A stretch of DNA of 64,000 bases from Sipunculus nudus. Lineage: Eukaryota; Annelida; Sipuncula; Golfingiida; Sipunculidae. The notes beneath the pieces were generated by a model. It ran no database searches. It saw only the letters and a program-made list of their open reading frames with translations, and was not told where the DNA came from. The position numbers were made by a program, and so were the translations under genes. This document shows positions 23,930 to 36,183 of this stretch, piece by piece; position 1 is the stretch's first letter, and each line of letters opens with the position of its first letter. The stretch is taken from positions 45,720,401 through 45,784,400 of the forward strand of contig CM049317.1 of assembly GCA_026874595.1 (NCBI GenBank), given 5' to 3'.

Positions 23930-25640
23930 TTAGCTCCGGCCGTCTCTTTGCAGATCTCCTTGGAAACTTGAAATTAGGTCATGGTGACCTATATTCTGCT
24001 ATTTACAGACCGAGAACATGTTTTAAAGCACCGATACGGTCAGACAGGGTTTTACTTGCATCCATGAGGCCAAGAATCTTCTTATATAAAATTTAGGGAG
24101 GTCCAAGGCAAATTTCCATGGAAATATTAAATTAGGTTACCGTGACCTAGATTCTGCAAGCTTATAGAAAAAAATTGTCATTTAGCACCCTGGATATTAG
24201 ATGGGCACAAATTGTATTTTTTTTTTTTTTTTTTGCAAGGCCAAGGCCTCCTAGGGGGGTTCTGAGCAAATCGCTTGGAAAACCTGGAATTAGGTCATGT
24301 GACCTATAATCTATGAGGCCAAAAACATGACATTGAGCATCCAGACAGGAAGTGTACAAATCCACCTTCTTTGGAGTCTTCCAACATATCACCAACGGCC
24401 TGGAGACTTAGGCAAATTTCCTTGGAAACCTGAAATTAGGTAATTTCACTCTTGCAGCTACTGCCAAACCACATTTTTCTGAGCCCACAGACAGTCACAC
24501 AGGGAACAAACCTGAACTGTTGGAGAAAAGATAAAACCTTCTATTTTATAATCCAGGGAGGTCCTTGGCAAGCCTCTTTTGAACCTTGCTATTAATTCAC
24601 TGTGACATATTCTGTGATCTATAAGCAAAAATCATAATTTTAGTACTGTGAAAGTCAGATGGTCACAAATCATCATGGTTGGACGCAGAACCTTCTAACT
24701 TTTAATTCAAGGAGGTCTTGGGCAATCCCCTTCAACACCTTAGATTTTTTAGTTCGAAGGGAAAACCTTATTTTGAACACCCATGAAGTCAGACGTGGCC
24801 ATAAACATAAATAATCGTAAATAATTTTAAATTATAAAAATCATAATCAAGAAACGAGAATGTTATGTCTCCTTGGAAACCAAAATAAGGTCACTGGGAC
24901 AATATTTGGGAGCTGTGTGAGAGAACCTGATTTTAGCACCGAATTGCAGCAGTTGGACCTAAAACTTCTAATTTAATTCAAATCCAGGGAGGGCCATGTA
25001 ATATTTTCTTAGAAATCCTAAATAATGTGATCCATCTGCTATGAGCATTTCGAACCAAATAAATTAGATGGACACGAATCGTAACTGTTGGACTTAGATC
25101 TTAGCATCTAGGGAGTTCCGGCTTCTGTGGCTCAGGGGTAGAGCACAAGTCTCAAAGCCTGGCGATCGTGAGTTTGAATCTCAGCCGAGGCTGAGAGATT
25201 TTCCACGGTCGGCCACCACAAAGGGTGAGGCTTCAGGATCTGCAGGCTTAATTGGGAGGTCGTGCCCAACGGCCGTGGTTCACTCACAAACAAGTGCACC
25301 TTTCGGGGGTTCCTCGGTCGTAGGACCTAGCAATGGGAACGATTACGCTCCCACGGCCCGCAGGTGCAGTAGGCACCGGGCTTGCTTAACGCCAGGATAT
25401 AATAATGATTAGAAGCTTGTCACATAGTCCGAAAATGGAATGGAATATTGCAGATGTACATCTACTAAGTTAAGTTGGCATTTAAAAAAAAAAAATGGAT
25501 TCGGTAACTTCTACCAGACAAAAAAAATCTAGGGAGTTTATAGTAAAATCTTCTTGGAAACCCGAAATAAGGTTGCTGTATCTCATTTTCTAAGGCCAAT
25601 AGACAACACCCCTGATTTTGAGCAGGTCATTAGAACGATT
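23930..25640. repeat. Highly diverged tandem repeat array (~170-200-bp units) split by a SINE
   Basis: The ordered phrases 'GGGAGGTC', 'CTTGGAAACCTGAAATTAGG', 'TGACCTATATTCTG' and 'CACAAATCGTAACTGTTGGAC' recur in order near 23960, 24100, 24265, 24410, 24560, 24700, 24870 and 25000, and again after the SINE at about 25530. Units are too diverged for an exact period by eye. A lone related unit lies at about 55855-55990. Confidence 0.65.
25118..25526 (+). mobile_element. tRNA-derived SINE with target-site duplication
   Basis: An A box ('TGGCTCAGGGGTAGAGCAC' at about 25128-25146) and a B box ('GAGTTTGAATCTC' at 25170-25182) lie at tRNA spacing. A ~230-base body and an A-rich tail near 25480-25493 follow. 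The 12-base string 'ATCTAGGGAGTT' flanks the insert at 25106-25117 and 25527-25538. This is direct evidence of target-primed insertion into the tandem array. Confidence 0.82.
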
Positions 25641-26149
25641 GTTCAAAGTTCTTTAACATATATTTTTCACTAGATCTAACATTGATAATTAATATATGCC
25701 TCACCTGTATGTCAAATCAGCTGAGTGTTGTAGCACACGGGCCAGTTGTTCATTCTCCATATTCGTCTCGAACACAGTCGTTTTGCTTTAAAGATTATAA
25801 TAAACTGAACATGCTGCTCATTCAGTTTGCCTGCAAAGTTTTCTTTTTCAAGAATTAACTGAATATCTCCTTAGGATGTTAACTAAGGCATGGGTATTAT
25901 AAAATACAAAGACTTGATGAAATTTTATATATGTATTAATTACCAATATATTGGCAAAGTTGATAGCAACTGAATGATCGACCCTTGTCCAAACAATCTA
26001 TGTACATTCACAAACATATGTTGATGATTGTTTGCAACATTGATGATCTGTGACATGAAACTTCATTGGTAACAAAAGAAAAGCTACATATTAAATAATT
26101 ATAACAAATGATATACTTATTCTACTTTTACCATTTAGCTATCTCAGTT

Positions 26150-26632
26150 ATGACTTCCGCACCATTTGCCAAGGCATTCGTCTTTTTGCTGACTACAGTG
26201 ATTGTTATTTGTCCGTGCACAGTCCTGTCAGGTAACTCATATTTGAAAATATTGGGAAAATTTGATTGCGTGTAAAACAAATTCATAGGTACAACTTGAC
26301 ATCTATAAATGATAAAAGCTGTGCCTTAATGTGGATACAGTATACAGTCGATTGAAACCTGCTTACATGTTGGTATAAGTAAGAAGTTACAGTGTTGCGA
26401 AAGTTCTAAAAAGGGGGGCATGTATATGCCTATACTGCGTATGTACATATATAATAATTAGTACCAATGAACTACGGGACACAGTGGTTTTCTGCAATAG
26501 ATTAATTTTTACAAAAGGTATCACTTATTACTTTCAAAAGTAACACATTATAGCCTATTACATTAGACACAGGTTTTATTTAAACACTTGCATTTATATT
26601 TAACATTATTTAACTCATCATTGCATATTTGA

Positions 26633-26709
<77 letters not shown>

Positions 26710-27687
26710 GAACAGCTATACATCATTACTTTTTTTAGCTTTGTTATGAATATGAGTAAAGTTATAATTTATATGTTTTTCATTGTTTTAGCTGATTGTT
26801 ATTTTCGGTAGGAATGTTAAATATATATAGTATTAGACTGTGTTACAACAATCACTGTTTTAGTAAGACTAGATACTTAATAATATGATAAAGAGCAGGG
26901 TTTAGAAAGCTTCTGACCAGTTCATTTGTATTTACTTTTATTGCAGCGCAGTCGTATACTACACCAAAGGGTTCTTTATATTTCAGATTTACATCAGTTA
27001 AACTGTAGTGCCAGCAAACAATACACGGGAGAGGACGGGAACATGACGTGTACATTCCGACTCACGGGGACAGTAGAACTGTCGTATTGGTTAAGGGGGA
27101 AGTTCAATGATTCCAAAGCACAGATTTGTGTATGTGTTCCAAATGGTACCTGCTCGTTGCTCAACCACAGGACGAAGTTCCACTGTGCTGTCAACTCTAC
27201 GTCAGCCACTCTGTTTGTTCAAAACAGCACGAAGTCTGACGAGGGGCAGTATCTGTTTGAAATGACAGCCCATGATGGACATCATGAGAAGCTGGTCTAC
27301 TACTCAGTGAATGGTACTTTTTCCTCTGTTGTCAACTCACTACTTTCACAAAAAAAATGGCACAAGTAAACACCAATTTCTTTTTTCCCCCCTCCTTTTG
27401 ACGTCTCAGACTGGTTTATGTAGCAAATGTAATCATCGACGTCGAGTTTTATTGGAAAAGGTGCCGCTTGAATGATTACAATGACAGAACAAGAATAAGA
27501 GTGTAGATAAGTATACACTGTGATAATATATAATGTGTAAACTTTGATATGTTTTAAGTTAATATATTGGAACTTGTTCATTTTTGACACAATGGTCCAG
27601 CTTGTACCAATATATATTTGTATATATATATATATATATTTCTATATTAGTACAATTATATATATAAAGAGTGGAACCCTTAAATTA

Positions 27688-27723
<36 letters not shown>

Positions 27724-28895
27724 TGAGAAAACACTGTTCATCCGTCATATTACACCACAAAGTCTCTGCTGCTGTGAACGGTATTTTGTTAAAGGTATCT
27801 GTGTATATATGTGTATATGTGTATACATATTTTTATTTTCAGAAAAAAACATTGACGCCGTAACATCCTACGTGAACGGAACACAAGAGAGATATAAGGA
27901 AAACCAAAGTAGGTTAGATACATTTGACTCCATAGACGTATGTTTAAGTGTACTGAGTAATAAATTAATTTATATACATCTATATATATAAAAAACTTTA
28001 TTAGGAATTTAAAAGTAATCAACCAATTCAGTTTTAATCAATTTTTGTGTAACAACGTATTTGGCTATTTTCATTTCTATTTATATGAATGAAGACCATG
28101 TGTTCTTATAATTAATTGTAATACTCAATCAATTTTAATTCAACGTTATATGTTTCATCAATAATAATTATATATAATGAATCAGGTTAAATATGATCTT
28201 TATCCTCTGAAACTATGTTCACGATTACACTATTATACCCACGACATGTTTGCATAATATCATTAAACATTCAATTCTTACTGTTCCGAAGAGACTGGAG
28301 AGGGGCACACCTTGGCCGTCATCATACCTTGCTCTACAGTCGCGGCAGTGATACTTGTCATTTCCTTGGTTATCCTGTACAGGAAATGTAAAAGGTTCGT
28401 CAACTAATGGCAAACAAATGACAATTAAATGACCCATATTTTTTACACTAAACTGAGGATTGTTATCTGTGACATAATGACCCGGTATTAGAACTTCACT
28501 AGATTAGAATTTGACACGTTAATAACTTCATCATAATGTGTCAAAATCAAGATGTGAGGGAGTAGGTTGTAACAGCCAATTTGAACGATACATAGTTTTC
28601 GTTGAAACGATATATAATTTGATTAATATACTTAATTTCCCTATTGGTTATGATTTATTTGCCCTGTATAATTCCCAAGTTTAGTTTTACCTGTGTGAAT
28701 GCAAACCGGGGTTATTTTTGGGCTAATACGCAGTCGATAGAAATACTAGATTTGGCCACCAAAAAAAAATTATATATATAATATATTACATCCGTAACTA
28801 GGACAGGACTTGTAAGAAGAGGATCCACTGATAGAAGAGGATCCACAGGTTCAACCCAACGGCAGGATCCAGAAGAAAGTCATCCTTTAACGTAA
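26150..28895 (+). CDS. Gene 2: type I membrane protein with one V-type Ig-like domain
   Basis: A complete five-exon model: 26150-26231 (ATG and signal peptide, core 'AFVFLLTTVIVICPC'), 26987-27313 (Ig), 27843-27908 (stalk), 28292-28394 (TM, core 'LAVIIPCSTVAAVILVISL') and 28802-28895 (tail, TAA at 28893). The coding length is 672 bases, giving 223 residues. All junctions are GT/AG and phases run 1,1,1,2, as in gene 1. The Ig and TM exons have the same lengths as in gene 1. The 31-residue tail has no tyrosine but carries 'RRGST' twice, a basophilic-kinase (PKA-like) consensus. Several N-glycosylation sequons lie in the Ig domain. The ligand is unknown, and the match to gene 1 is the main support for function at the cell surface. 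Confidence 0.82.
26636..26704. repeat. (TA)n microsatellite within intron 1 of gene 2
   Basis: Two TA runs interrupted by 'CATG'. Confidence 0.95.
26987..27313 (+). other. Ig V-like domain exon of gene 2
   Basis: It starts 'LNCSASKQYTGEDGNMTC', with the C-strand Trp in 'LSYWLRG'. The F-strand region is 'SDEGQYLFEM', where the canonical Cys after Tyr is replaced by Phe. Six cysteines ('LNC', 'MTC', 'QIC', 'VC', 'GTC', 'FHC') align with the six of gene 1, so the altered disulfide set is a conserved family trait. Confidence 0.82.
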
Positions 28896-28899
28896 ACTA

Positions 28900-29016
28900 G
28901 CTGAGGAGAACCCTAGAACTTCAGGTTTCCGGTCTTAACAACGGACTAGTCTTCCTAAATAATAGGCACATATAAATATACGGCTTGGATCATAGGCCAG
29001 CTACTTTTTTTAAATG

Positions 29017-29056
<40 letters not shown>

Positions 29057-31680
29057 TCGTGGACTGAAACTGGCAGCTGTAGCGATATTTATATTATTTA
29101 ACCGAGTGGCTGAACTAAGTAAATGTTACACACACTGACAAATACTGCAGGCGTGTAGATAAAGGCAGCAGCGCTTGACTCGGCATAGTTACATTTTCTT
29201 AATCGTTTATATCACAAAAATTCCCTCACGTAACCAAAGCTGTTATTATTTTGCATAACTTCATGTAAAGTATTTTTCAAAGTCGTTCCATTTTACTAAT
29301 GTTATAAGAAGGTCGACATGTGACACTTGAATTCAACTTTTAGCTCAACGCAGAGAATGATATTCAAATATTGTTTTCCCTTTGTCTGTAACGTTTACAC
29401 ATGGTACATATGCACTTGTTGGGCAGGGACTAATTTCGTGTCAGCTTTATTTTTATATGTTCATATATTGTTATTTGTCTTTTTTGTGGATTTTGAAGCA
29501 GTTTATGTATACATTTATGTGCTTGCAATCTGTTAAAGCCTTAGGAGCTGTTAAAGTACCTAATTATTACCATCATGCGATAAATATGTATTTTTATCCA
29601 ATGTTGATTAAATAGCTTAAAAAATATACATGAATAGTTAAAATACTTTTACACTGGTATCCATGGACGTGCAAGGTGTGCAATGCGTGCAAGTTACATC
29701 TTATAGATGTTACAGGTTTTGTCTGAAAACATCTTTATCTCTGCTGTAGCCAGAGGTGCTCTATGGATCTTACTGATGCTGAGAAAATCTAAATGATTAT
29801 GAGACTGATTTTTCTATGAGCTAGACATATATTAGGTACTCGAGCTGCGAGCCTAACTTTTCTGACATTCTCTTTCCATTCCTTGTAAATAAACAGTACA
29901 TCAACCAACAGGGCCACATTATCGTCAGTGAGCTAGACATCTCATTTTTGGATCAGTTCAAAACATCCCTTCCATCCATGGACTTCCTTGGTTACTTTTG
30001 TTAATGGTATCTGGTTGATCCCTACAATAAGGATCCTTTGTACCCAGGTCCCATGTTTATCTAGTAAGATTGTTTATACGACATGATGCTCATCACAAGG
30101 GTGAATTTCTATCTTTCTGTTAATAGAAATTAAACTCACTTGTTCCACCCAATAATAGGTCTGATCTCCAACCGCATAATACTATTGCTTGTAGCGACAA
30201 TGATGCAAATAATATACACGTTTTAAATTGAAAATGCCCCACCATTGAGTTTTCAACCCTTTTATTTAGAACACAAACTTACACAATTGATAAACCACGG
30301 GCAAATCCTAAGTGGGATATATATACATTCAGTTATATAGACATTTATCACGGAGCCATTAGTGTAAATGATGAAGCCTGCTTGGTTAGGTTATCACAAG
30401 GAGCGTACAGACACCGGGCCGTAACGTATATAGATCGAACTCATAGGGCATTGAGTGCTACTATGAGTCTTTTTCCATAGGCAGATGCAATGTGCGCTCT
30501 ATGTGTCACATACATGGGGAACTGGGGATTCCCAACTGAATAAATAGCTCATAAACCCTCAATATGGCTCCCTTAAAACCTCCAACATGGTAAATTCTAC
30601 ATTCTCTCATAGAGGGCCGTGCAAGCATCTAAAGCGGGGAACACCCTGTAACAAAGGATCCATTGTTCTTCTTGTCACGCCAATAAGGAGACCACTCGAC
30701 CAAAATAGCAAACTCTTCACTATATTTTCATTGAAAAGAAAGACCTTTGGAGAGCCTGAGTAAATTCAGAATTTTCACTTGCTTTTTTTACAATTCTTAC
30801 TCAATTAACTTTTCTATGAATTCCGTTTTTCCTTTCGGAATTTCCAACTCTCCGGATTAATTCTGCTCCATGAGCTTATTTTAGTTCATATTTTCTTAAC
30901 TCTAATTCCAAGGGGTCTAATTCCAAGAGGCTCACTAGGTTTTTGCTCTATTTCAAATTTATCTTTGCTATCTGCTACTTATTCTTCTTTAGCTTGTCAT
31001 ACAGCGTTTCTTTTACTACATTTCTTAATTCCTCTGCTGTATTATGATCTACACCTATAAAATTTAAATTTAAATTTATAACAGTAAGTTCAATAGACTA
31101 CTATATTTTTTTATTTCGCGATAATTTTGAATTTTGTTAGACATATTTTTTAAAGAGCGTTCTTGTCTGAGATATATGCCATACATGTACTAATTTGAGC
31201 ATGAAGGGTTCTGACTAGAACCTTAAACACATGGGAATGTTTTGAGCCTCCGAATGCTTCTTATTTGGAACCGTACAGGTTTCATCCATAAGGTATTTAG
31301 ATGTATAGAGCTTCATCTTTGAAAACAAGATTTATTCCGAAAGTATTGATAAAACAACGCTCTGTTGTCGGCTTGAGTCCAATCATCAGACTGTAGGCTG
31401 TAAATGGTTCGGACGGGAGGGCAACTACGCTACACTAAGGCTAGGTCTATTAATTTTATTCCCCCCCCCCCCGTATGGAGGGGAGAGAGACTAAGTCTCA
31501 ATTAAAGATTTGAATTTGATTTATTCATCCTAATTTTCACAAAAAAATAGCAAATAAAAAAAATCGTATTGCTTTGCCATATGTGCTGTATCTAAATATA
31601 TCCGACAAAGCATTAAAACAATGCACATGACGTCAGTTACGAATGCGTCTAATCCTTCGGTGTTTTAGGTTTTTAATATG
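28900..31680. other. Gene-free stretch after gene 2
   Basis: No exon recognised. The part from about 29640 to 31030 is less AT-rich than average and may be a decayed mobile element, but all frames are broken. A (TA)n tract lies at 29018-29054 and a candidate AATAAA for gene 2 near 29888. Confidence 0.4.
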
Positions 31681-31682
31681 AG

Positions 31683-31684
<2 letters not shown>

Positions 31685-31750
<66 letters not shown>
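31685..31750. repeat. (TA)n microsatellite
   Basis: Long TA run with one 'TTTATA' interruption near its end. Confidence 0.95.
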
Positions 31751-31751
<1 letters not shown>

Positions 31752-31754
31752 ACT

Positions 31755-34099
31755 TTCTTGTTGTTCTTTCTTTGATCACTACACGTGTGTACTTTCCTCT
31801 TCCGAACGTTATATGGCAGACACGTCTGAGGCCGGCTGATGATGCATGCTTGAGGAATTCCTTACAAAAGAGGGCACTTCTGTGGACAAACAATAATATA
31901 AAATACCTATACTCGTGCATTTATTTAGTCAATGCACACTGCAGATCAAAGAGCATGTTCGATAGACGTATAAAAACACACGAGCTCTTCACACCGTGTG
32001 AGGGTATGCTTCCTTTTCAATGACGCTTGCTATACAAAAAGTACACAGAGAGTCATAAATGTCTGATTACCGTCGGAAATGAAAAGCTGTGAACGAGGAG
32101 TGTGTGCAGTACAAAAAACCATCTTATCGTATTCCCGTGATCAGAACGCTGGGCTTTAAGTAATCGCCTTCCTTATTTAGTGGCCGGGGCAGAACAATAT
32201 CTCAGAAAAAATAAACGCCGGCCTCAAATAGATGTCGGTCTTGTTCAGAGGCCGGGTGTCAGAGTAGTTTCCATGTTTGCCACCAGATTTCTTTTCCCGG
32301 CACTACATCGGTTCATTTACCGAAGAGGGTTTAATGGAAAGGATTGACTTATCTTGACACCTCATTAAGACCCCGCTAAGCAAACTGTCCGTTCCGACGT
32401 TATCTGCGCTCGTGAGAGCAAACCCTCCGTCGATCTGGTACACTGGCTGTGATTTTAAGATTGTTAGACCCAAGGAAAGCCGATTTTCATATTCTGCGCA
32501 TTCAATAATAAAAAAACACATTCAAACGCATAATAAAACGGCGTGTTTGAATGTCAACATTCCGGTAGCCATATTGTGCTAGACACAGTTAGCATGGGAA
32601 GCTACTGGGAACGGAGATACAGGCATTCACAATATTCATTGTCAATATTGTAGTAATCCAAAAATAATCTATCAAATTACTATTTCTTTTCTTAAGATTG
32701 CTGTTTGAAGTAAACAGGAATCTTGTCGGACAAACGAAAAATGCAGGCCTCCGGGTAAGTGTATCGGGGTGGGGGGGGGGGGGGGGGGGGGGGGAGTCCA
32801 TTGTGTCCTTTAATATCGTTCGCTAACTAGTCTTCAGATTCAGTTATTGTTAGTAAAAAATTAACGCTGGTATTTTCAATTTTTATACAAATTATGTCAA
32901 CACAGTTTATACTTACTGATGTTAGCACCTATTTCAGTCCGTGGGTAACAGCTAGGACTTATATTTAAACAGTATTGATGTACTTCAGTATTTATGATTA
33001 GATCTTATCATTTGATGATTGATTTTTTTTTAATTTCGTTGTGGTGTTCATATAATAATTGAAGTAAAAATAAATTACACAATGCATTAAGTATTTCTTT
33101 TATCACCTTTACTATGTCATTGGACAGGGAGTAACCTTTCTGCTTCATTTATTATCAGATTCTCAAGGTCCATCGCAACATCTATCTCGTCTACGGTCAT
33201 ATGTTCACTGAAATTAGCATCATCAATGATATCATCCTCAACGCTCGATTTGGCTTGATTGCTATGCTGTGATATGTTGTAACTAAAGGATTCCAACGTG
33301 GTCCCGCGGTAGTCTCGCTGTAATCATACTGATCAACCAGATCAGAGGAGCAGTGAGTTTCTGACTCAGTCCCACGGTGGCGCCACGGTGAGCCGCGGCA
33401 GTAATCTGGTGCCAGCAGCCACGCGAGTCGGGTTTTAACACGTAGGTGCAATGAAATATTTTCCTACAGGAAGTGTCACATGCCATTATATACTAAGTCA
33501 AAAACGTTTGAATAAACTGTGTCAAGCTGAATTAGTTAAAAATCGGGTGGAAGATTTCATGAAAACGAACTACCAAGTGCCGCCCCCCCCCCAAATATTT
33601 CGATGGAACCAATGTTACCAACTGTACGTGGTGTACAGTTAATGGAAGAGCCCCCTGGTGTTATGGAAACAATGTTATCAACTGCACACGGTGTAAAATA
33701 AACGGAACAGCCACAATGACACGAAAACCCGGGGTACCTGGTTTCGAGAGGCCGGCGCTGACAGATTCTTGTGGACAACTATAAAATCTCCCGCTGTGAT
33801 TCCTTGTAAGTTATTATTTTGATACGCGGAGACTGCGCGTGTCCCATATCCCACAGGTAATAGTCGACGACACAGCTACTAAACTTGAGGAGCACATATT
33901 TTATCTATATTTGAGGCTTTGCGCGTAATAAATCACTGAAACATACTTGTCTATCTGAATGACACAGGACAATTATATTCTTTTTTTATATTTATAGAAG
34001 TTAAAGATACAATTAGAAATCTTTTGGCAACATTACATCACAAATGACAAATGAGGATATGTCGTGTCATAATGGGGGTCTGTGTGCCGTATGCACCAG

Positions 34100-34100
<1 letters not shown>
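31755..34100. other. Gene-free stretch
   Basis: No supported exon. It contains a poly(C) tract at 31462-31472 just upstream, a poly(G) tract at about 32768-32794, and a GC-rich segment at 33290-33440 of unknown origin. Confidence 0.45.

Positions 34101-34101
<1 letters not shown>

Positions 34102-34157
<56 letters not shown>
34102..34157. repeat. (TA)n microsatellite
   Basis: Uninterrupted TA run. Confidence 0.95.
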
Positions 34158-34161
<4 letters not shown>

Positions 34162-34315
34162 TATACCAAAGGTCGTGTATTTACAAAGGTCATATTAAAC
34201 TGGACCTTCACTGTTGATTGTCATTGAAAATTTCAGACCGGGGTTGAATGATGGTTGACCTAACTTATTAACCCTACTGGGGAATGCAAAATAATAATTT
34301 TCATTTTGCTGATAG

Positions 34316-34422
34316 ACAAAATGACAGACACAACCAGGACCGTCACGTCAGAGTTCAACAGAGTGTATGGCATGTCAGATTCAAAGGGATACGAGAGTAG
34401 CTGGTCAGCATTACATGTGTAA
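34316..34422 (+). CDS. Possible short terminal exon or small ORF
   Basis: A 'TTTTGCTGATAG' acceptor-like site is followed by a phase-1 frame with ATG at 34321 and a stop at 34420-34422. The peptide is polar, with 'RVYGMSDSKGYESSW' near its end, giving two tyrosines in tail-like surroundings. No upstream TM exon was found. It may be a tail exon left from a lost receptor gene, or chance. Confidence 0.2.
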
Positions 34423-34538
34423 TATCTACTTTGATCATCTGCACCAATAAATTTAAATTAATAGCCGTTTTTCTACCAGCCAGCTTGATAGGCTTGGCAA
34501 ATCGTGAAAGAATTAGTCAAGTCCTTTATACTATATAT

Positions 34539-34543
<5 letters not shown>

Positions 34544-34584
<41 letters not shown>

Positions 34585-34588
34585 TATG

Positions 34589-34619
<31 letters not shown>

Positions 34620-34629
34620 ATATATATAT
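34544..34629. repeat. (TA)n microsatellite
   Basis: Several TA runs with single-base interruptions. Confidence 0.95.
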
Positions 34630-35215
34630 CAAAACAATGTCACAGGAGAACTTCCCGCTGATTTTGGTAGAAACAGGTATGCGGTAAGAAAACATATTAA
34701 ATGATTAAAATTTCTGCAAGTATTTAATTATGCATATTTAGATAAGCACATTATTTCTGAGTATACAGGTGACCCATGCACTGACACGTATACACCAAAC
34801 CGATATGACCTTTGATATAACTAGTTTATACATAATGAGGAGACGAAGAACATGCATAAAGCAGAATAAAGCGTAGTTTAACAGTTGTCAATGACTTCAT
34901 GTTGTATTATTTATGCACCCTATTTTAATGTATTTTCATATTATTTACACTTGGGATAAAGATCAGCAAAGGAGACTAATTAATAATTGATCAGTGTATA
35001 GATCAAAGGAGGCTGGTGTTTGAAGCTGTTACTTAAACTTTAACAAGACAAACATCAATGATATAATATAAACAGGTCGCAACTCAAATTTAGACTTATC
35101 ATAATCAACCGGCCCTACGCTACCACGTCTTGTTACTGTCCAAAGTCGTCCAATCACATCTACATACTTTAAACTATGCCACCGATTCTAGACTTCTATT
35201 TCTGTATGAATACTG

Positions 35216-35222
<7 letters not shown>

Positions 35223-35269
<47 letters not shown>
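35223..35269. repeat. (TA)n microsatellite
   Basis: Uninterrupted TA run. Confidence 0.95.
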
Positions 35270-35271
<2 letters not shown>

Positions 35272-35431
35272 CAATGGGACACTCGGCTGTGACACCTTAA
35301 CATTAGTGTTAATGACACGGGTGAATGACAGCCGTTTTTGTTCTCTATGAAATTGGATTTTTACTGCGCGACAAAGGATGTTATTAACCGTATTACAGAG
35401 TTCGCAAATCACACCTAACGGTTTTATGAAC

Positions 35432-35485
<54 letters not shown>

Positions 35486-35520
35486 CGACAGACAGACAGA
35501 GACAGAGACAGACAAAGAGA
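35432..35520. repeat. (GA)n(GACA)n microsatellite
   Basis: A GA run passes into GACA tetranucleotide repeats. Open frames here (Arg/Asp/Gln on plus, Leu/Ser/Cys on minus) are repeat translations. Confidence 0.95.
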
Positions 35521-36183
35521 AACAAGAAGAAAAAAGTGCAACATTTATTATTTCTCACAAATATTTTACTTAAATAGACTCTATCAGCAACTTTCCTCTG
35601 AATTACATATTTGTCCAATTGATAATTATTGCACGGATTACGATATAACCTTCGCATCATTAAATGGCAGACGTCCATGTTACTTGACCTGAGGGAAACA
35701 AATCAACATGTAGTTATCTAACGACCTAACGGCAGAACGAAGAAAAGACTTTAACCTATATTACCTGAATATTTATTTTATCTGCACGGAAAATATAAGC
35801 AATGGGCACAACGGATGGTAAGTAGTTATCCACACATTAGTAATATCCTGAAATTGGTTGTTTTATTACATAGTTACAACGCGTAGAAAAATGTTTTTCC
35901 GCCACCACTGACCCCATCGTATACGATTTGTGATTATGCTAACTAGTTCAGGGCAGTTAAAAGGAATCAATCCAGCCTTTGGAAAGTTATCTCTCCATCT
36001 CGGTTTCGTTAGTGATTTTCTGTTCCATAAGAAGGGTGACTGCTGTCATTTCACTTACAGGGTCTAGGGCGTCAGGGATAAAGTTATAACATTACTTATT
36101 GGTCTGTCCTCACATACTGGATATGCTCAAGTCGGATATGCTTACGAAAAAAAGGTTTGGTGGCTCTCATATGAATTGTAACT

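Noticed and set aside
33396-33425. 'GGTGCCAGCAGCC' resembling the conserved small-subunit rRNA 530 loop
   Set aside because: Only about 13 bases match; flanking sequence does not follow rRNA on either strand.
34026-34102. EGF-like start 'MSCHNGGLCAVCTSH' on the plus strand
   Set aside because: The CxNGGxC pattern is tempting, but the frame runs straight into a (TA)n tract, no further EGF cysteines follow, and it lacks a fitting donor.
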